A model generated the notes under the pieces. The model did no database searches. It was not told where the DNA came from and worked only from the letters and a program-made list of their open reading frames with translations. Shown piece by piece: positions 25,036 through 37,509 of a stretch of 64,000 nucleotides of DNA. How positions within the stretch are numbered: the stretch's first letter is position 1; each line of letters opens with the position of its first letter. Origin of the DNA: Oxyruncus cristatus (taxonomy: Eukaryota; Chordata; Aves; Passeriformes; Cotingidae); the NCBI GenBank assembly GCA_013399855.1, contig VXAY01000172.1, positions 480,603-544,602 on the forward strand. Reading direction: 5' to 3'. The position numbers and the translations under genes are program-made.

Positions 25036-27330
25036 CATTTCATTAGACTTTCAGATTTTTTACCACTGACTACCAGAGTCCATGGGGTTACTCATCAAGT
25101 GTGTATTTATCCAGAATAAAGGGCATGAGACTCTTGTTCTTTTATATATATTATTTCTTCAGTTAAACTAGTTTCACAAGACACAACTGATTTTGCAGTC
25201 CTCTATAAAGCCTGGTTTATTTGTCACGTGAAAGGGATATGCCAATTACAAGACACTGTCTTACTACAACAGTAGGCATAAAAATGGGAGGAAATATGCT
25301 TGGTTACTAGAAAGGAAATGCTGTGCTTGAAAAATTGAATAAATATTAGATTCTGCTTCTGCAATTGCTTTTCAGTTTAGGAGCACAATTGTTTATTGAA
25401 CTATTTCACATTTTAAGTCACATATAATTAAAGCTGCCATTACAGAAAATATTTTTAAGCATGCTCTGTAGACAGTGAAATAGTGCCTAAGTGCATAGTT
25501 AAGAGGGACACTATACTCTATATATTGTATTTGCTGTATATGTACTTTAGACTACAGTGTATCTGAGACCAAATTGAAAATACAGCTCTGCTGAGCTAGA
25601 AAATGTATGTCATAGGTATTTGTCCTTTACACAGATTCCTCATTCCAATGCCAATCCCCTATTACACTTAACATACTTTCTGGCTCTTCACTGCATCTGT
25701 AAAGGATTCCAGATTAAGATTTTTTGATTTTTTTTATTTCATTCTCTGCCCTCACCCAACTGCTGGAAGTGAGGAAACTTAATGCTTAGGCCATCGAAAG
25801 GCAAGAGTCCCTGCCCCTCTTGAAAGACAGCTCTCTGAAAACTCTGTTCTGTTCTCACTGCTAAGCTGCAAAATTTCTCTGTTAAGAGTCAGTCTGCCCT
25901 TTCTGCTCATGCAGTAATTAATTATTCTTTGAGTTCTTAAAATCTCAGTATATTTTAGTTAGGAATTTGACACATATTTATTTACTTATTTATTTATTTT
26001 AACTCTCTTCAACAGAGAATAACATGAAAAATTCCCCACAATAGTCCTGAGATTAAGATAGTTGCTTATGATGGGAAGAACAGAACCGCAGTCCTTGCTC
26101 CAAATCACCCTGACCTGAGAACTGCATCCAAATCTTGCATATACTGGGACCAGGCTCTTCTGGCAACTCATTAACATGGGTCAAAAAAAACCCAGATAAA
26201 AACAAACAAGCAAAACCTCCCAACACACACAAGGCAAATCCACCTTTAGTGGACATAATTTTTTCATAGATATTCCTATGTTGTGACTCCTGCATAGTTT
26301 CTCAAATCTGGATTGAGTGGGAGGAAAAAGATCCAATCCAAAGGCAGTGAATTTTTCCATTATTTCAGCCAGCAGCTGAATGCACAGGAGCCCAGAAGGC
26401 AAAGCAGAAAGAGATGCAATAACTCAGCTTCAGTGAGGACTCATTTTAGGAAGATGTGGAAAGCCGTGTTAAGGCAGCAGTGGAGGGCTGTGCTGTGGTT
26501 CATGGGCCACAGGCCATCTGCCAAGGCCAAAACTGGGCATACAACTGTTTGAAGTGCTCAGGATCAGCTGTAGGCATAGGAGCCATTGTTATAGTCTTGT
26601 CCCTGTCCCATGCTGGGAGTTTTTATGTTTCTAGACTAGAAAAAAATTAGACCACACCATTCTGGACATTTTTGATCAAAATAAAAAACTAGAAGCAAGA
26701 TGACCCAAGGCTATAAAACATTTGGTAGCAAAAAATACTTTTTCCTCTTTGTGTTTGTGCAGTACAATGCAGCTGCAGTCTGTGACTGAGCTCTTCAGGC
26801 ACTGTTACAATGAAAGAGTAATTGAGGTCACAACAAATTAATTGTAGTCAAGCCTGTTACATGTATACTTACAGTGTTTGTGCTCTTTACCTGCTAGTCC
26901 ACAGAACATGACCCATTACTTAAAATTTCTGGCGCTGTGTAAGGACTCCAGCTCTTCCCTGTGGCACTGCAAGACACCACTCATGTTGGATGGACAGAAG
27001 GTATGAGACATACCCAGAAATTGTGGCAACAATATGCGGCACAGTCATGTTATGTCTGCTAATTGCCACCTTAAAACCTGTGGAGAAGGAAGAATTGAGG
27101 ATGTGATTCCCAAAAATAGTATGAGAATTAGGAATTTAATAAGATTTAGGTATTTAACACTCTTAGCCAAGAATAAGGATAAAGCTTTGAGCCACCTTTC
27201 TCCAGATTTGTCAGAGAAGAGAAAGTGGTGCAGAAGCATGAAATCATGACAGGTCAAAGCCTCCATGAATATCCTGGCTGTTCCTAACAGGCATAGCCAT
27301 CTGCATGTTCAACCTGAGGGGAAATGTCTG
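25036..27330. other. AT-rich noncoding stretch
   Basis: Includes a (TTTA)n-like run at 25976-26000 with one C interruption. Minor open frames occur on both strands near 26.0-26.6 kb without recognisable content. No gene is seen. Confidence 0.55.
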
Positions 27331-27363
27331 GATGAGGAGACTGAAGCCTGTGAGGTAAAGTAC
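27331..27363 (-). mobile_element. MIR-like SINE fragment
   Basis: gatgaggagactgaagcc followed by gtgaggtaaagtacc lines up with the reverse complement of the MIR 3' region, remembered as 'gatgaggaaactgaggc...gaggttaagtaac'. About 33 bases are recognisable, and the flanks have decayed beyond reading by eye. MIR-type SINEs are ancient amniote elements and survive in bird genomes only as such scraps. Confidence 0.45.
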
Positions 27364-28481
27364 CATTCAGTGTGTCTCAAATGGCTTCCATCTGGCAGGT
27401 GTTGGCCAGCAAAGCCTCCCAAGTGACCTATTGTTTTCTTAGTTGAGACCACTCACTTCTGGATTTTGACTCCAGGAGAGAATAAAGGACTGGTAACCTT
27501 GAGGGCACATTGCCATGGTTTTGTCCCTGTTGCAGCAAGAGAAAGGCAGTACTTTATTTTTCCTTTTCTCATTGACTTTGGTCTGCTATACTTTTTTACT
27601 AAACCTCTGGGGATCTGAGTAATAAGGGACTTTTTGTAAATTAAGAAAGTAGATAAATAGAGGCTTTTAAAAAGGCATTTCCCCATCATTCTTTCTAAAG
27701 GAAAGCAGGTGTTTGGCTCAAAGGGACTTGTTCTCTTGATAGCGCAGTAGGAGAGTAAAACTGCATTGTCCCCTAAAGCAAAAATAAATAACTTCAGAAA
27801 ACATGAGAACTGAGCCTTTGGTGAGGAGGTGAAATAGGTGTCCACCCTGTTGAACTAATTTATAACACCAAAGATGTCAAGTGACGTGCTGAATGAAGAA
27901 ATGATTTGTGGCTGAGAAAAGCTTTGCAGAGATCCCAGAGGCTTGGCCAAAGGCAACTGCATCTTGACAGAAGTGATCAACTGACAAACTAAAGACTACT
28001 GTTAAGACTCTCAGCTGAGAAAAGGGGGAGAGTTGCATTTTCAAACTGTGGACCCAGTTATCCATAGCCTTTGCCAGATTGTGCAGCCAGGATGAAAGCA
28101 TGCCAAGCATTTAGACTATTCACTGGGTGCCCTTTGGAAGGACACATAAATCTTAAGGAAAGGTTTCAGTACTTTAAATACATTAGAAACAAAATAGTAT
28201 CGGCAGTCCAACTTTAGAAAGTGTGCAACAAATGGGCATCTAGCTCTTCAGGCACTTGGCACAAAGTGAAATTCTACAGAGGTTGTTTAAAACTTGTACC
28301 CAAATGCTTACTTAATTTCAAAGCTTCCTTCTTCTAAAACCCTGGTTTGCACGATCAGAGCTTGTAATTCTCATGGCAGTGTTAAGGCCATAACCAGTTT
28401 ATACAATTTAAATCAAGCATAGCAGCTTACACATTCCAGTTTAGACCAGTGGTTACCACTTGCAGTGAGATTGTAACATTT
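27364..28481. other. noncoding stretch with two unrecognised minus-strand frames
   Basis: Minus-strand frames at 27453-27845 (130 codons) and 27877-28110 (77 codons) lie close together. A decayed pseudogene or retroelement was considered, but no motif, domain or frame-to-frame continuity could be recognised, and chance remains the simplest reading. Confidence 0.45.
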
Positions 28482-28520
28482 GGGGCCAGATCCACAGAGC
28501 ACACAATTAGGCAGCTACAG
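28482..28520. repeat. fragment of an ancient amniote palindromic repeat
   Basis: ggggccagatccacagag followed by cacacaattaggca resembles the end of a reptile-wide palindromic repeat whose copies read 'gggccagatccacaaag...ttaggcgcct'. Only one arm is seen. The identification is from memory and no family name is claimed. Confidence 0.35.
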
Positions 28521-28724
28521 TGCTTTATGTCAGCAGTGGATCCGCCTGTTGGGTCAAGGCTGTGTGATGCTTTGTGTCATCCACATACCCTCCTGCAACT
28601 AGAAAAGCAAAGAAGTATTGCAACACAGCATAGAAAAATGTCCTGCAACTCAGTCGTGGGCAAAATATGGCAGTAGGGATATAAAATTGACAGTTGTGTG
28701 ATGTGGTGATTCCTTATCTATTGC

Positions 28725-28748
28725 AAATAAATAAATAAATAAATAAAC
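28725..28748. repeat. (AAAT)n microsatellite
   Basis: About five to six perfect AAAT units ending in a variant (aaac). Confidence 0.9.
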
Positions 28749-29669
28749 AAGTTAATACTGTGAAGTTAAGGATCTAACCATTCCAGTTTACAGGGCTACA
28801 ATTCAGCCTACGGTAACATATTGCACACCAGAGGAATTTAGCCTTTGACCTGATTAGATGCCAGAATCATCCAGTTCCATTCTACGTGTGAAACTTCACA
28901 CAGCTCTAATTACTGAAGCCCCAAAGAAAAAGGCCAGTGGTTCTACAGAGCTGGCAGGTATTAAAAAAAGCCAGAGGTATCTGCTCCTTATGTTACTCTC
29001 CGCCTCCCGAGAAACAATAATTCAGAAATCATATATACTTTCATGGGAAGACTTTCTAAAGGTGAAAGGGTGAGATTTGATGTCTAAATCCTATCTGTGA
29101 CTATGAAAATCCCCCCTTTGTCTGGAGTTAACAAAACACTTGAGAACCTAATGAAACACAGATTTTAATTATGATATTTGGGAAATTACTCACAAAGGTC
29201 TTGTTATTGCTGTTGAGAGCAGCTCATTTTCTAATGATGTTGAACACTTGCACACAAAAAAAGGTAATAATATGAATGCTAGTACAGAAATGAAAGAAAA
29301 GCTAGGAGTTAAATGTACTGAAGTCAAGAAACACCAAGAAATCTCCCTACAGAAAGGCTGAATTTCTCATACCATTATATTGGTACTACACAACTAGAGA
29401 ATTGTATTTTAGAGCATGAAATGAGTGATCTGAGCAATCTCAGGTGCCATCTTGGGCTCAATAACATACTAGAAGCTAGGAATAAGTAGTAAGGTTTAAG
29501 TAAAGACTGCTCTAGATAAAAGGAAAACAGAATAAAATATACCTGAGGTGTGTCAAAGGTATGCCAAAGGTATGCTCCACACTACTGTATGAAAAAAGAA
29601 ATTATCTGGCTTTCAGAAAATTATTGGCTATGTTTCCAAAATAGAAAAAATAATACTGAATATTAGTAG
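28749..29669. other. AT-rich noncoding stretch
   Basis: No gene or repeat is recognised. A short direct duplication (caaaggtatgc twice) lies near 29555-29577. Confidence 0.5.
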
Positions 29670-30195
29670 CAGCATTTAATACTTTCATTAATGATTTTGG
29701 AAGCAATCAATAGAAATGCTCAATTCAAAGTTAGTGATTACATCATGAAGTCGGGCAGTTCTACCCATGCCAAGGAAGGCAGGTATCATTCACAGGAATG
29801 ATCTTGAGAGAATTCAGCTGCATGGACAGCAATATATCAGCAAGAGTAAAACAGAATATCCCTTACAAACTCAGAGACTTAGTGATTTATGCAACAAAGA
29901 AGGAAGATGAGCATGGTATTATTATTATTATTGGAGTCAGCACTTAAAAAAGGCAAAATGCAACTTCACAAAGCTTCAGGCAAAGTAGAAAAGGGAATTA
30001 TGAAACTATTGCACCATGCTCTAGTACAGATGCACCTTAGGCCTTGCATATAAATTCTCATCACTGACATTCAAGAAAGGTAAAAGACTCGCAAACATAC
30101 AGTCTATTCAGATGATAAGAGGAATGGGTAGTCTCTCTTATGAGAGAAAATTTAGACAACTTGGCTTATTAACTTTACAAAACGTAGGCCAAGTG
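29670..30195 (+). mobile_element. decayed CR1/L3-type LINE (end of ORF2 and beyond)
   Basis: At least five blocks occur in the right order and orientation for the last part of a CR1-like ORF2. They are cattaatgattttggaagca (reverse-transcriptase palm end), acatcatgaagtcgggcag (where intact copies read 'gctgatgacacaaagctggg'), gagagaattcagctgcatgg, a stretch near 30013-30050 ('ccatgctctagtacagatgc', compare 'tctgctctggttagacctc'), and tcttatgagagaaaatttag then caacttggcttatta (compare 'cctatgaagaaagattaagagaactgggtttgttta'). Frames are broken many times and no product is possible. A (TATTAT)-like run at 29917-29932 has expanded inside it. The small frame at 30112-30324 is part of this wreck. 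Confidence 0.65.
29917..29932. repeat. (ATT)5 microsatellite
   Basis: A short perfect trinucleotide run lying within the LINE fossil. Confidence 0.85.
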
Positions 30196-33100
30196 TGCAT
30201 ATGTTCAATTATTTTATCTGTGCTAGGTAGCACAGGCAGCAAAGAGTTCAGCACAGCCACCAGTGCGATTGAAAACTGTCACAGCAGCGTGATTCTGGCA
30301 CAGCTTTCTAGTAGGATACATTAGATTTATAAAAATTACAGTGATGTGGTTGTCTACCACAGCAAGGGAGTTGAGTCTGTGAGCCCAAACTCTCACTTTT
30401 GTTAGAGTTTGCTGATAATCAGATTCTCAAACCACACACAGTGCTGTGGTCTACAATCAGCAGCTCTGACTGTGAGCATCACCACAGCTACCTGACATGC
30501 CAGGACAGATGCTGCAGAAGTCCAGGAATGGAGCAGATCTCTGCTATAACTTAATACACAATGGCCCACAGTATCTAATGCCAGGCCCCCAGCTGTATGT
30601 GTTAATATAAATTGAATACATATAGTTGTCATGGTCTTAGGATGCAGTGAAGACTTATGTAAAACTGTTTCCTTCACTGATTTTGATAAATTTTTCTTCC
30701 TTGCTTTCCTTCTGTATCATTTTAGCAAGATCTTTTAATTCCACCTTTTAATCACAGTATCAGTAGCACCAGTTTTTCTTTCTTTCAATTTCATGATGGA
30801 GGTCATAATTTTCCTCTGACATAAGAGATTAGAAATAACAAAGGAATGCTAGGAATTACTAGCATTACATATATTGATATGTAAAAAAAGTTGCAATTAT
30901 ATTATTTTAAAAGTATTCACCTAACTAAACTGTTGCTTCATGGCCTACAGAGAACAAACCTATAAATTCTAGCTCTATTTTTCCCAGTCTACACTAACAG
31001 GGATACAAACTTATTGAGGAAAATAACAAAGTGCAGTGCCATGACCTTCATTACAAACAGAGCAGCCTGAATACTTTTGTTCTCTTCATTTTTTCCAGAA
31101 CCCAAAAAGCCCTGCTGAAAGGAGCTGATGCATTGTGCTGCCTGTGCTTTTCACAGAACTTCCTAGCAGTGATCAATGGGGGAAAAATTTGTTCAGGGTT
31201 GGCTTGATTCAAAGTATGAACCAGAGGTCCTGCTAAACTGGAGGCACAAATCTTGATGCAGTTATGCTCTTTAGCCATTGGTTACATATGAACCCACAGA
31301 ATTAGCATGATGCAAAGCTAATGAAGTTTAGCTTAGTTATGTTTTCAAAACTGTCTCAGCCTTTGAAATGTCACTGTTTTATTCAAAGAGAGTATTAAGA
31401 AAAATTACTATTCTTTATACTGTTTCAAATGCACTGGAAAGCTGCTTCAAAGCATCAAAACTCTGCCTCAAGCCCCCGGCTCTTATTTATATCCCACAGA
31501 ACTGTCCTAAGGTCCTTGGAAAATACTTAGATTTTCTATGATAATGAATGAGCAATGAAATAAGACACTTATTCCCAGTGATATTGCTTGCCACTTATAA
31601 GTGTGGCATTATTACTTTCACAGGTTACATAGCCTTTGTAGAGAAGTTTCATTTAATCTCCTAAGAATGACAACTAAGGATAGAAAACCATCAACAGAGA
31701 TGCGAGATTATTTGGAGGATATTTTAAAATTAGCTTTCTGATAATTATCATATGATGCAACGTTAAACATAGGTTTCCCAAAGACATCTGGGTCATTTGA
31801 ATTCACCAGTGAACATAAAAATCATAAACACTGCATCTGCTTTATGATGATTTAGTAAGTTGCTGCCTACATCTTCTGAATTAAATAAGACAGCATACGG
31901 GGTAAAACAAAACCAAGCTGAGTTACAAGCAGTGAACAAGTCAAGGTAAAGCTTCTAGTAAATGTGTAGAATTTTCTACCCTTTATCCAATTAAGAAAAT
32001 TTTACATTTTTTCCATGAACTTCAAAGAAGAGGCCAGGTGGGAAAAGTACTATATACACATAATTACCAATCCAAAACTCAGAACTCTTCAGGAGATATG
32101 GAATATCCTGCATATCCATTCACATATTCTGAACACAAAAACTCAGCCATGACTGATTATTCTGAAGAATCCCACTTTTTTTTTCCACTTATTTTTTCAC
32201 AAGTTGGACCAATTGCAGTCACTAAAGCTGAGAAGAGTAGATAAAAAAGTACTGTGATATAGGGCTTACACTAACTTCAGTGTATCTTCTCTTCAATTTT
32301 CTCCACTGATAATGTGTTCCAGAAACAGAAATACAAGTTGTCAAACTATGAAAAAAGTCAACAAACAGTTTGCAATGTTGTTTGTCATATTTATTGGATT
32401 TTTTTCAGTTTTTCAGTTTACAGTGGTTCCTTAAAAGATTTTATCAATGGACATGGGAAAGGCTTTAATTCTGTCTTTAAGTCCTTTTTAGTTTTAAGAT
32501 GGATAAAAAAGGGATCATCACCTCAATCTACCTAGATAAGCTGTACTTTTTTTTTTCTCCCAGATCACTGGATTTATTTCTGCCTGTAACTCAAACATGG
32601 AATTTTAATGGGAAGATCTTAAGACCTGTCAGGGCAACTAGGCAAGTAGCACATTGCTCAGCATCTTCATGTCCTACAGGCTTAAACAGAATTATACATC
32701 TGGGATTTGATTATCCTTCTTTTTTTGGGTGCCAAAACTGCCATGAGTAATTGGTTAAAAAAAAAAAATTATTGAGAGCTGTACAATTTTTTTTCTGGCA
32801 GAACCATAAAGAAAGAATAATTTCCAATTAAATATTGGAACACCCATATGTAGTGATTTTTTAAAAGATGGGAAATCCGTTTCACCACAAAAATTGTTTC
32901 TTCTGCAAATGACACCACTTGTTACTTATTTCTACTTCAGTGGAAATTCTTGTGAAAAGTGGCCAGATATAGACTTTTATGTATAAACAGTGTGTTGTCT
33001 TCTGAATTTAAGGGGAAATACCCTCTTCAGAAAAACACACTGATTTTTGTGGGTCTTTTAATTTTCCTTAGGTGTCCCATCAAAAAACTCCATTGTAATG

Positions 33101-34054
33101 TAATAACCAGCCAGGGTTTTCATAAGCTTCCACTATAAGATAAAAAAATTGTAATTCAAGCAAGCATAGTGTTAGAACTAACGTCTTTATTTATAAAAGG
33201 GTAAAAGGAGATGAGAATCTCCACGCATCCTGGTAATGTGTCACATAGGCCAAATGATCTTGCCTCCATCAAATACCCTACTCAATCCTTGTCTATTAGT
33301 TGGTTATCAGTATTTAGAAAATGGAGGATATTTTTACTGGGATTCTTTTTTTGGAAAAAGTTAAACAGCTGGCAGCCTTTTAAAGTTTTAATTTTGATTT
33401 AATGCTGTCTTGTGTCTGACTTATGACAGAATGTCAAAGAAATGTGCTTGAGAAACCCATTCTGACAATATCAAGACATTGCATCTAACTTTACAATACA
33501 CTAATGGCTTGCAGACAACTTCTCCTTCTTTGTTTATTATGCAAGGAAGTGGCTGTCTTCTCATGGGACACTAGCCCATCTGTTAGACAGCCAGAAAGAT
33601 CAGCAACAGAGCTGTTTTGTTAGATTAAAAATGGCAAGATCTTATTTTCTAATATTGTTTCCTATGTCTTATAACAATGATTGACAACACTTCACCAAAT
33701 TGGGTCAAAATTATGCCACCAAGTTAAAAATATACAAGGCATAACTACCAAATTTAAAAACACAAGACAATCAATTTCGAAAACTAGTAAGTCTACTGCA
33801 AAACTGTGCATTTGCAAACTCTGCACAGCAATATGGAGAGCTAAACTGAAGGAAATAATTCATTTATCAGTTAAGAGATATTTATAAAGCACAGCTGGAC
33901 AAGACTTTAAACAGAGGCTCACCCATAGCTAAAAGTCTGGAAAGAGAAGTCTTTTGCCAGCAAGTGGGATTTGAAAAGATTAAATTTCTTAACATGAGAG
34001 CAGAGCTGCACTCTGTGAAACATCACTGTCTCAAAAGAAATTATCTCCTCCATT
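30196..34054. other. AT-rich noncoding stretch
   Basis: No gene or further clear repeat is recognised. It contains several poly-T and poly-A runs of 8-11 bases (for example near 32549 and 32758). All frames are short and unrecognised. Confidence 0.55.
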
Positions 34055-34110
34055 TTCAAGAGGAGCCTGTGATGAGGAAAGCAGGGATGACTGGACTACA
34101 TAGACTTGAT
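34055..34110 (+). mobile_element. possible CR1-type LINE tail
   Basis: ttttcaagaggagcctgtg then gcagggatgactggactaca and tagacttga recall the CR1/L3 3' block 'gcaggggttggactagatgacct'. Similarity is limited to about 30 bases and upstream sequence is ambiguous, so this is a tentative call. Confidence 0.35.
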
Positions 34111-34144
34111 TTTTCTTTTGTGAGATTGTAAAAGCTATTCTCTG

Positions 34145-34180
34145 TAACTCATCACTTGTAAAATGGGAGCACTGATACTG
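34145..34180 (+). mobile_element. MIR-like SINE fragment
   Basis: ctcatcacttgtaaaatggg and agcactgatactg match the MIR 3' region remembered as 'cctcatctgtaaaatgggga.aataata'. It is short and degenerate. Together with the fragment at 27331 it would be the second MIR trace in the window, in opposite orientation. Confidence 0.4.
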
Positions 34181-37100
34181 TTTTTAACAGAGAAATTTGG
34201 GGAACTCTATTAAAAATCTAGAGGTGTCAAGATACCAGAAGGGATCATACAAATATTTGAAAAGTATCTATCGCAAATGTCCTTAAGATTACAGCACAAT
34301 AAGAAACCAAATGATGATGTGAGATCAACTGTGTACAGATCTATACTGAAAAGCGTCTGAATACCTGCTTGTTGATTCTTATCCAGAATTGTGTTTTATC
34401 TTGTACTCAAATGCTTTTCTTAATAGTTATGCTTTTCTGTATAAGTTCACACTTACCAAAGGAGTCCTGGAAGTTTTATCAAGAACAATTTGATATATAT
34501 TTAACATAACATAACTCTCCATTTAACATTTTTAGAGGAGCATGGATGTGGGCAAGGGTACTTCTGCTGAAAACTTTCATAACTGTTCCAGGCTTCAATA
34601 ATGTGAGCACTTAGAAGCTTGTGGGAAAGCAGGGTAAGATGAATACATTCCATTACACAACAAAATCAGTCCAGGAAAGATCCATATCTGAAATCTGATC
34701 TGATCCCCCTACAACATTAAGTCTGAATGATAGTAATTGCTCAAGAAGAAGTTAGCACTTACTGGAAGAAGCCAAATCTAATGTGCATTGGCCAAGCTGG
34801 AGGCAATCTCTCATGGCATTCACATATAGAATATGGGAATTTCAGACAGTGAAGCTTAAGGAACCAATTTATGAAGAAAGAACAAAGATAAAAATATGTT
34901 CTGCAGGGCTTTGAAAGCAAAACTGGAGAAAATGGCAAGAATATAAATCCAGGACCAGCAAGGAGGTGGGCTGGGTGCACTCATTGGTTGTGGGGCTATA
35001 ATCATATATAAGCTGTGATGTGATGGTCTACAAACTTTGGAATTCCATCTGAAAAACTAAAACCAAAACCACATGCAGTCAGCACCTGACAGGAACTGGA
35101 GGATGAAAAGAATAAGAACTTTCCCAATCCCTCCTCTTTCACTACAGACCCTGTATTCCTGCTTTCCTGTTTTCAGCTACAGTGCAAATCCCTGACTCTT
35201 TCACTTGGGGAAATTCCCAAAACACGGACCGCAACATCCCTCGAGTGCAATGAAGAGGAAGACAAACAAACAGAAGGCATGTGATGAAGGTACAGCTCCA
35301 TGAGAAATGCAGATGAGCCAAAGTTTAACTGAGAAAGATCACGGTGCTTCACTAGACAAGGTCACTTGAGTTGGTGCTTTCCATAAACATGTGCCAAAAT
35401 TTGGTTCAAATCATTATGCAGAAACATTTGACAATGCAGAGGTGTTCTGCAGTCACTACACCAAGCAGTAGGGGCCATTAGAAACCTGGAACTGTAGCAA
35501 CAGACGTGGAAGACAGAGTGAAAAACGGGAACTGAAAGCACCCAGTTTGGTAATAGATACTCCCTTGGATCATGAAGATTTCCCCAGAATAAACAGAAAG
35601 GCTATCCAAGTGCTCTACTAAATCCAGGGCCTTACCCAGAGCCTTCAAGCCCTGGAAGGTCTCTGCTCAGAGGTTATCTTGGTGTTACCCAAGGGCTTTC
35701 ATTGACACATGATAAATTTGTATTGAGTCCCCTTTACCATGTTTCCTTTTTCAATGACACATTCTGGGTTTGCATGATAGAGTAACAGGGCATTTCTGCA
35801 AATCCCTTCCTGATGGAGCAAGAGTACATAAACATCTCCCTTAGTACACAGGTTTCAGGCCATGCAGAACAGCCATCACCCTTTAGTTGCCCTGAGAAAC
35901 TCTGAGGGCACAGCTGATGGAGTCACAGACTGCTCATGACATAAATAGAGAAAAGAAATCCATTTTGTAACTGCCACAGAGACTGCCTATCAGCTGTCCA
36001 CATTTGCATCTCATGTCATCCCAAAGATTCCTGAAAATCAGATTGATACTTCATTCTTTTCTTTTTTTTTACTATGCAAAAGGTAAGCTGATTTGAGCAG
36101 CCCCAACGTGTCTTGTTAACCAACTCTGTATTTTTGGTGTTAGCCGAGGTTTAACATTGTTCCTGAAAGCATGTACCAGAACAGACAGTAGTTGTTTTAG
36201 TATATTAGTACTTTTGGAATCAAGGCTTTGCCATCTCTTTCATCAGAAAACCTATTCTAAGGAATGCTGCTCTTATCTAGCAGATGTTTTGCTAAAGAAT
36301 TTGCTTTGTCCTTTGCAAAATATGGCTCAGAGCCCACATACGCTCCACAGTAGGGATAAGAGTGTTGTTTTTAAAGTAATGAGTGGAAGTCTCTTTCCCC
36401 TCAGAAAGCTCTTTAGGAATCTTTGACTGTGAAGAAATAAGCATTTCTTGATGAGGATCTGGAATGTTATTTGTAAATAGTTCACATTTGTATGAAATTT
36501 TTACTACACTAATTACTTTTTCCTTAACTGAAAAAGCAAAAACATATGAAAGTATTATTAAAAAATTAACTGTGTAAATAGTTTACAAAAAATAGCTTTT
36601 TTAAACAGATTTAATCCCTTTCTCTGCTCAGAAATTATCTACAGTCAGTCTTTTGTTATTAATTCCTTTGGTACTCCTCTTTGTTAGTCAGAAGTTTTGT
36701 GCAAACAAATTTCTCCCTACTCATTGCACACCAAATGCTGACTGTAAGTGTTCTCTTTAGCATTTTAGTATGTTCACCACTTGATAGGTTCAAGCTGTGC
36801 AATTGGGTGTCTAAGTCACATGGCATTGTTTATGTTCTCAGAATCCTTTTGCCCCTAATGATTTTCATATGGTTGAGACATAAATTTTGTCTTATGATTA
36901 AATGGAACTTGGCTCAGAGGAGCTAAAGTTAATTTTTCAGGAGCATTTTGTACAAACAAAACTTCACTGACATAAACACATTAAAAAGGGATGTGAGCAC
37001 AGCCAGAGCAAAAAAAAAAAATCTATTTAGAAGATGCTAAAGTGCTAGAATATTTTTAGTCCTAACAGGCCCAATAGCCTTTTTTGTCCTCATCAGTCCC

Positions 37101-37341
37101 TAAATATCATAGGTAGAAAACTTCCTTGATTCAGTATGAGCTCATAAGTAATATGTGTGTTTTACATAATGTGAGCCTTCAAATAGAGCGATTTTACTAA
37201 AAACATGAAGAAGAATATATAATTTCACACCACTGTTAGTGCCTAAATATTTCCAGGGCCAGCTGTCTGTCTGCCAACTCTACACAATAAATAATTTTTT
37301 ATTTCCACTCTCCTAGGAAAGCAGCTTTCTTTAAAACAAAC
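34181..37341. other. AT-rich noncoding stretch
   Basis: No gene is recognised. Slightly GC-richer DNA lies at about 35060-35300, and a poly-A run lies at about 37009-37020. Frames are below 90 codons and unrecognised. Confidence 0.55.
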
Positions 37342-37509
37342 CTTCACAATACATGTTGTTTGCAACCATTTCAAGGCCTGCTACACTAATGGAAAAGAAT
37401 GTGCTAAATGTAGCATTATCATGCAGGTCAGGCAGGGCAACCCGGTACACATTTTCCCACAATCTCTGCTCATTAACATCTAGTTCCCCCATTGTGCAGA
37501 TTTTTGGCT
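37342..37509 (-). other. candidate internal exon, minus strand, 168 bp, phase 1-1
   Basis: Read on minus, a branch-like TTGTAAAC, a pyrimidine-rich stretch (tttttcttccctgctct) and ACAG end at 37510. A frame then stays open for 168 bases to GAAG|GTTTGT, with the intron beginning at 37341. The block starts at codon position 2 and ends at position 1, so it could be inserted or skipped without a frame change. The 55 full codons give a mixed polar and hydrophobic peptide (core MGELDVNEQRLWENVYRV) of more protein-like composition than most frames here. I do not recognise the family. The opposite strand is also open for 134 codons over the same place, and that strand has its own good donor (GAAG|GTAAGT, intron from 37627), so strand is uncertain and chance is possible. 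Confidence 0.25.

Noticed and set aside
27453..28110. Pair of minus-strand frames as an old retroviral or pseudogene remnant
   Set aside because: No protease, polymerase, zinc-knuckle or other motif is visible, and no LTR-like ends or target duplications were found. Left as unrecognised.
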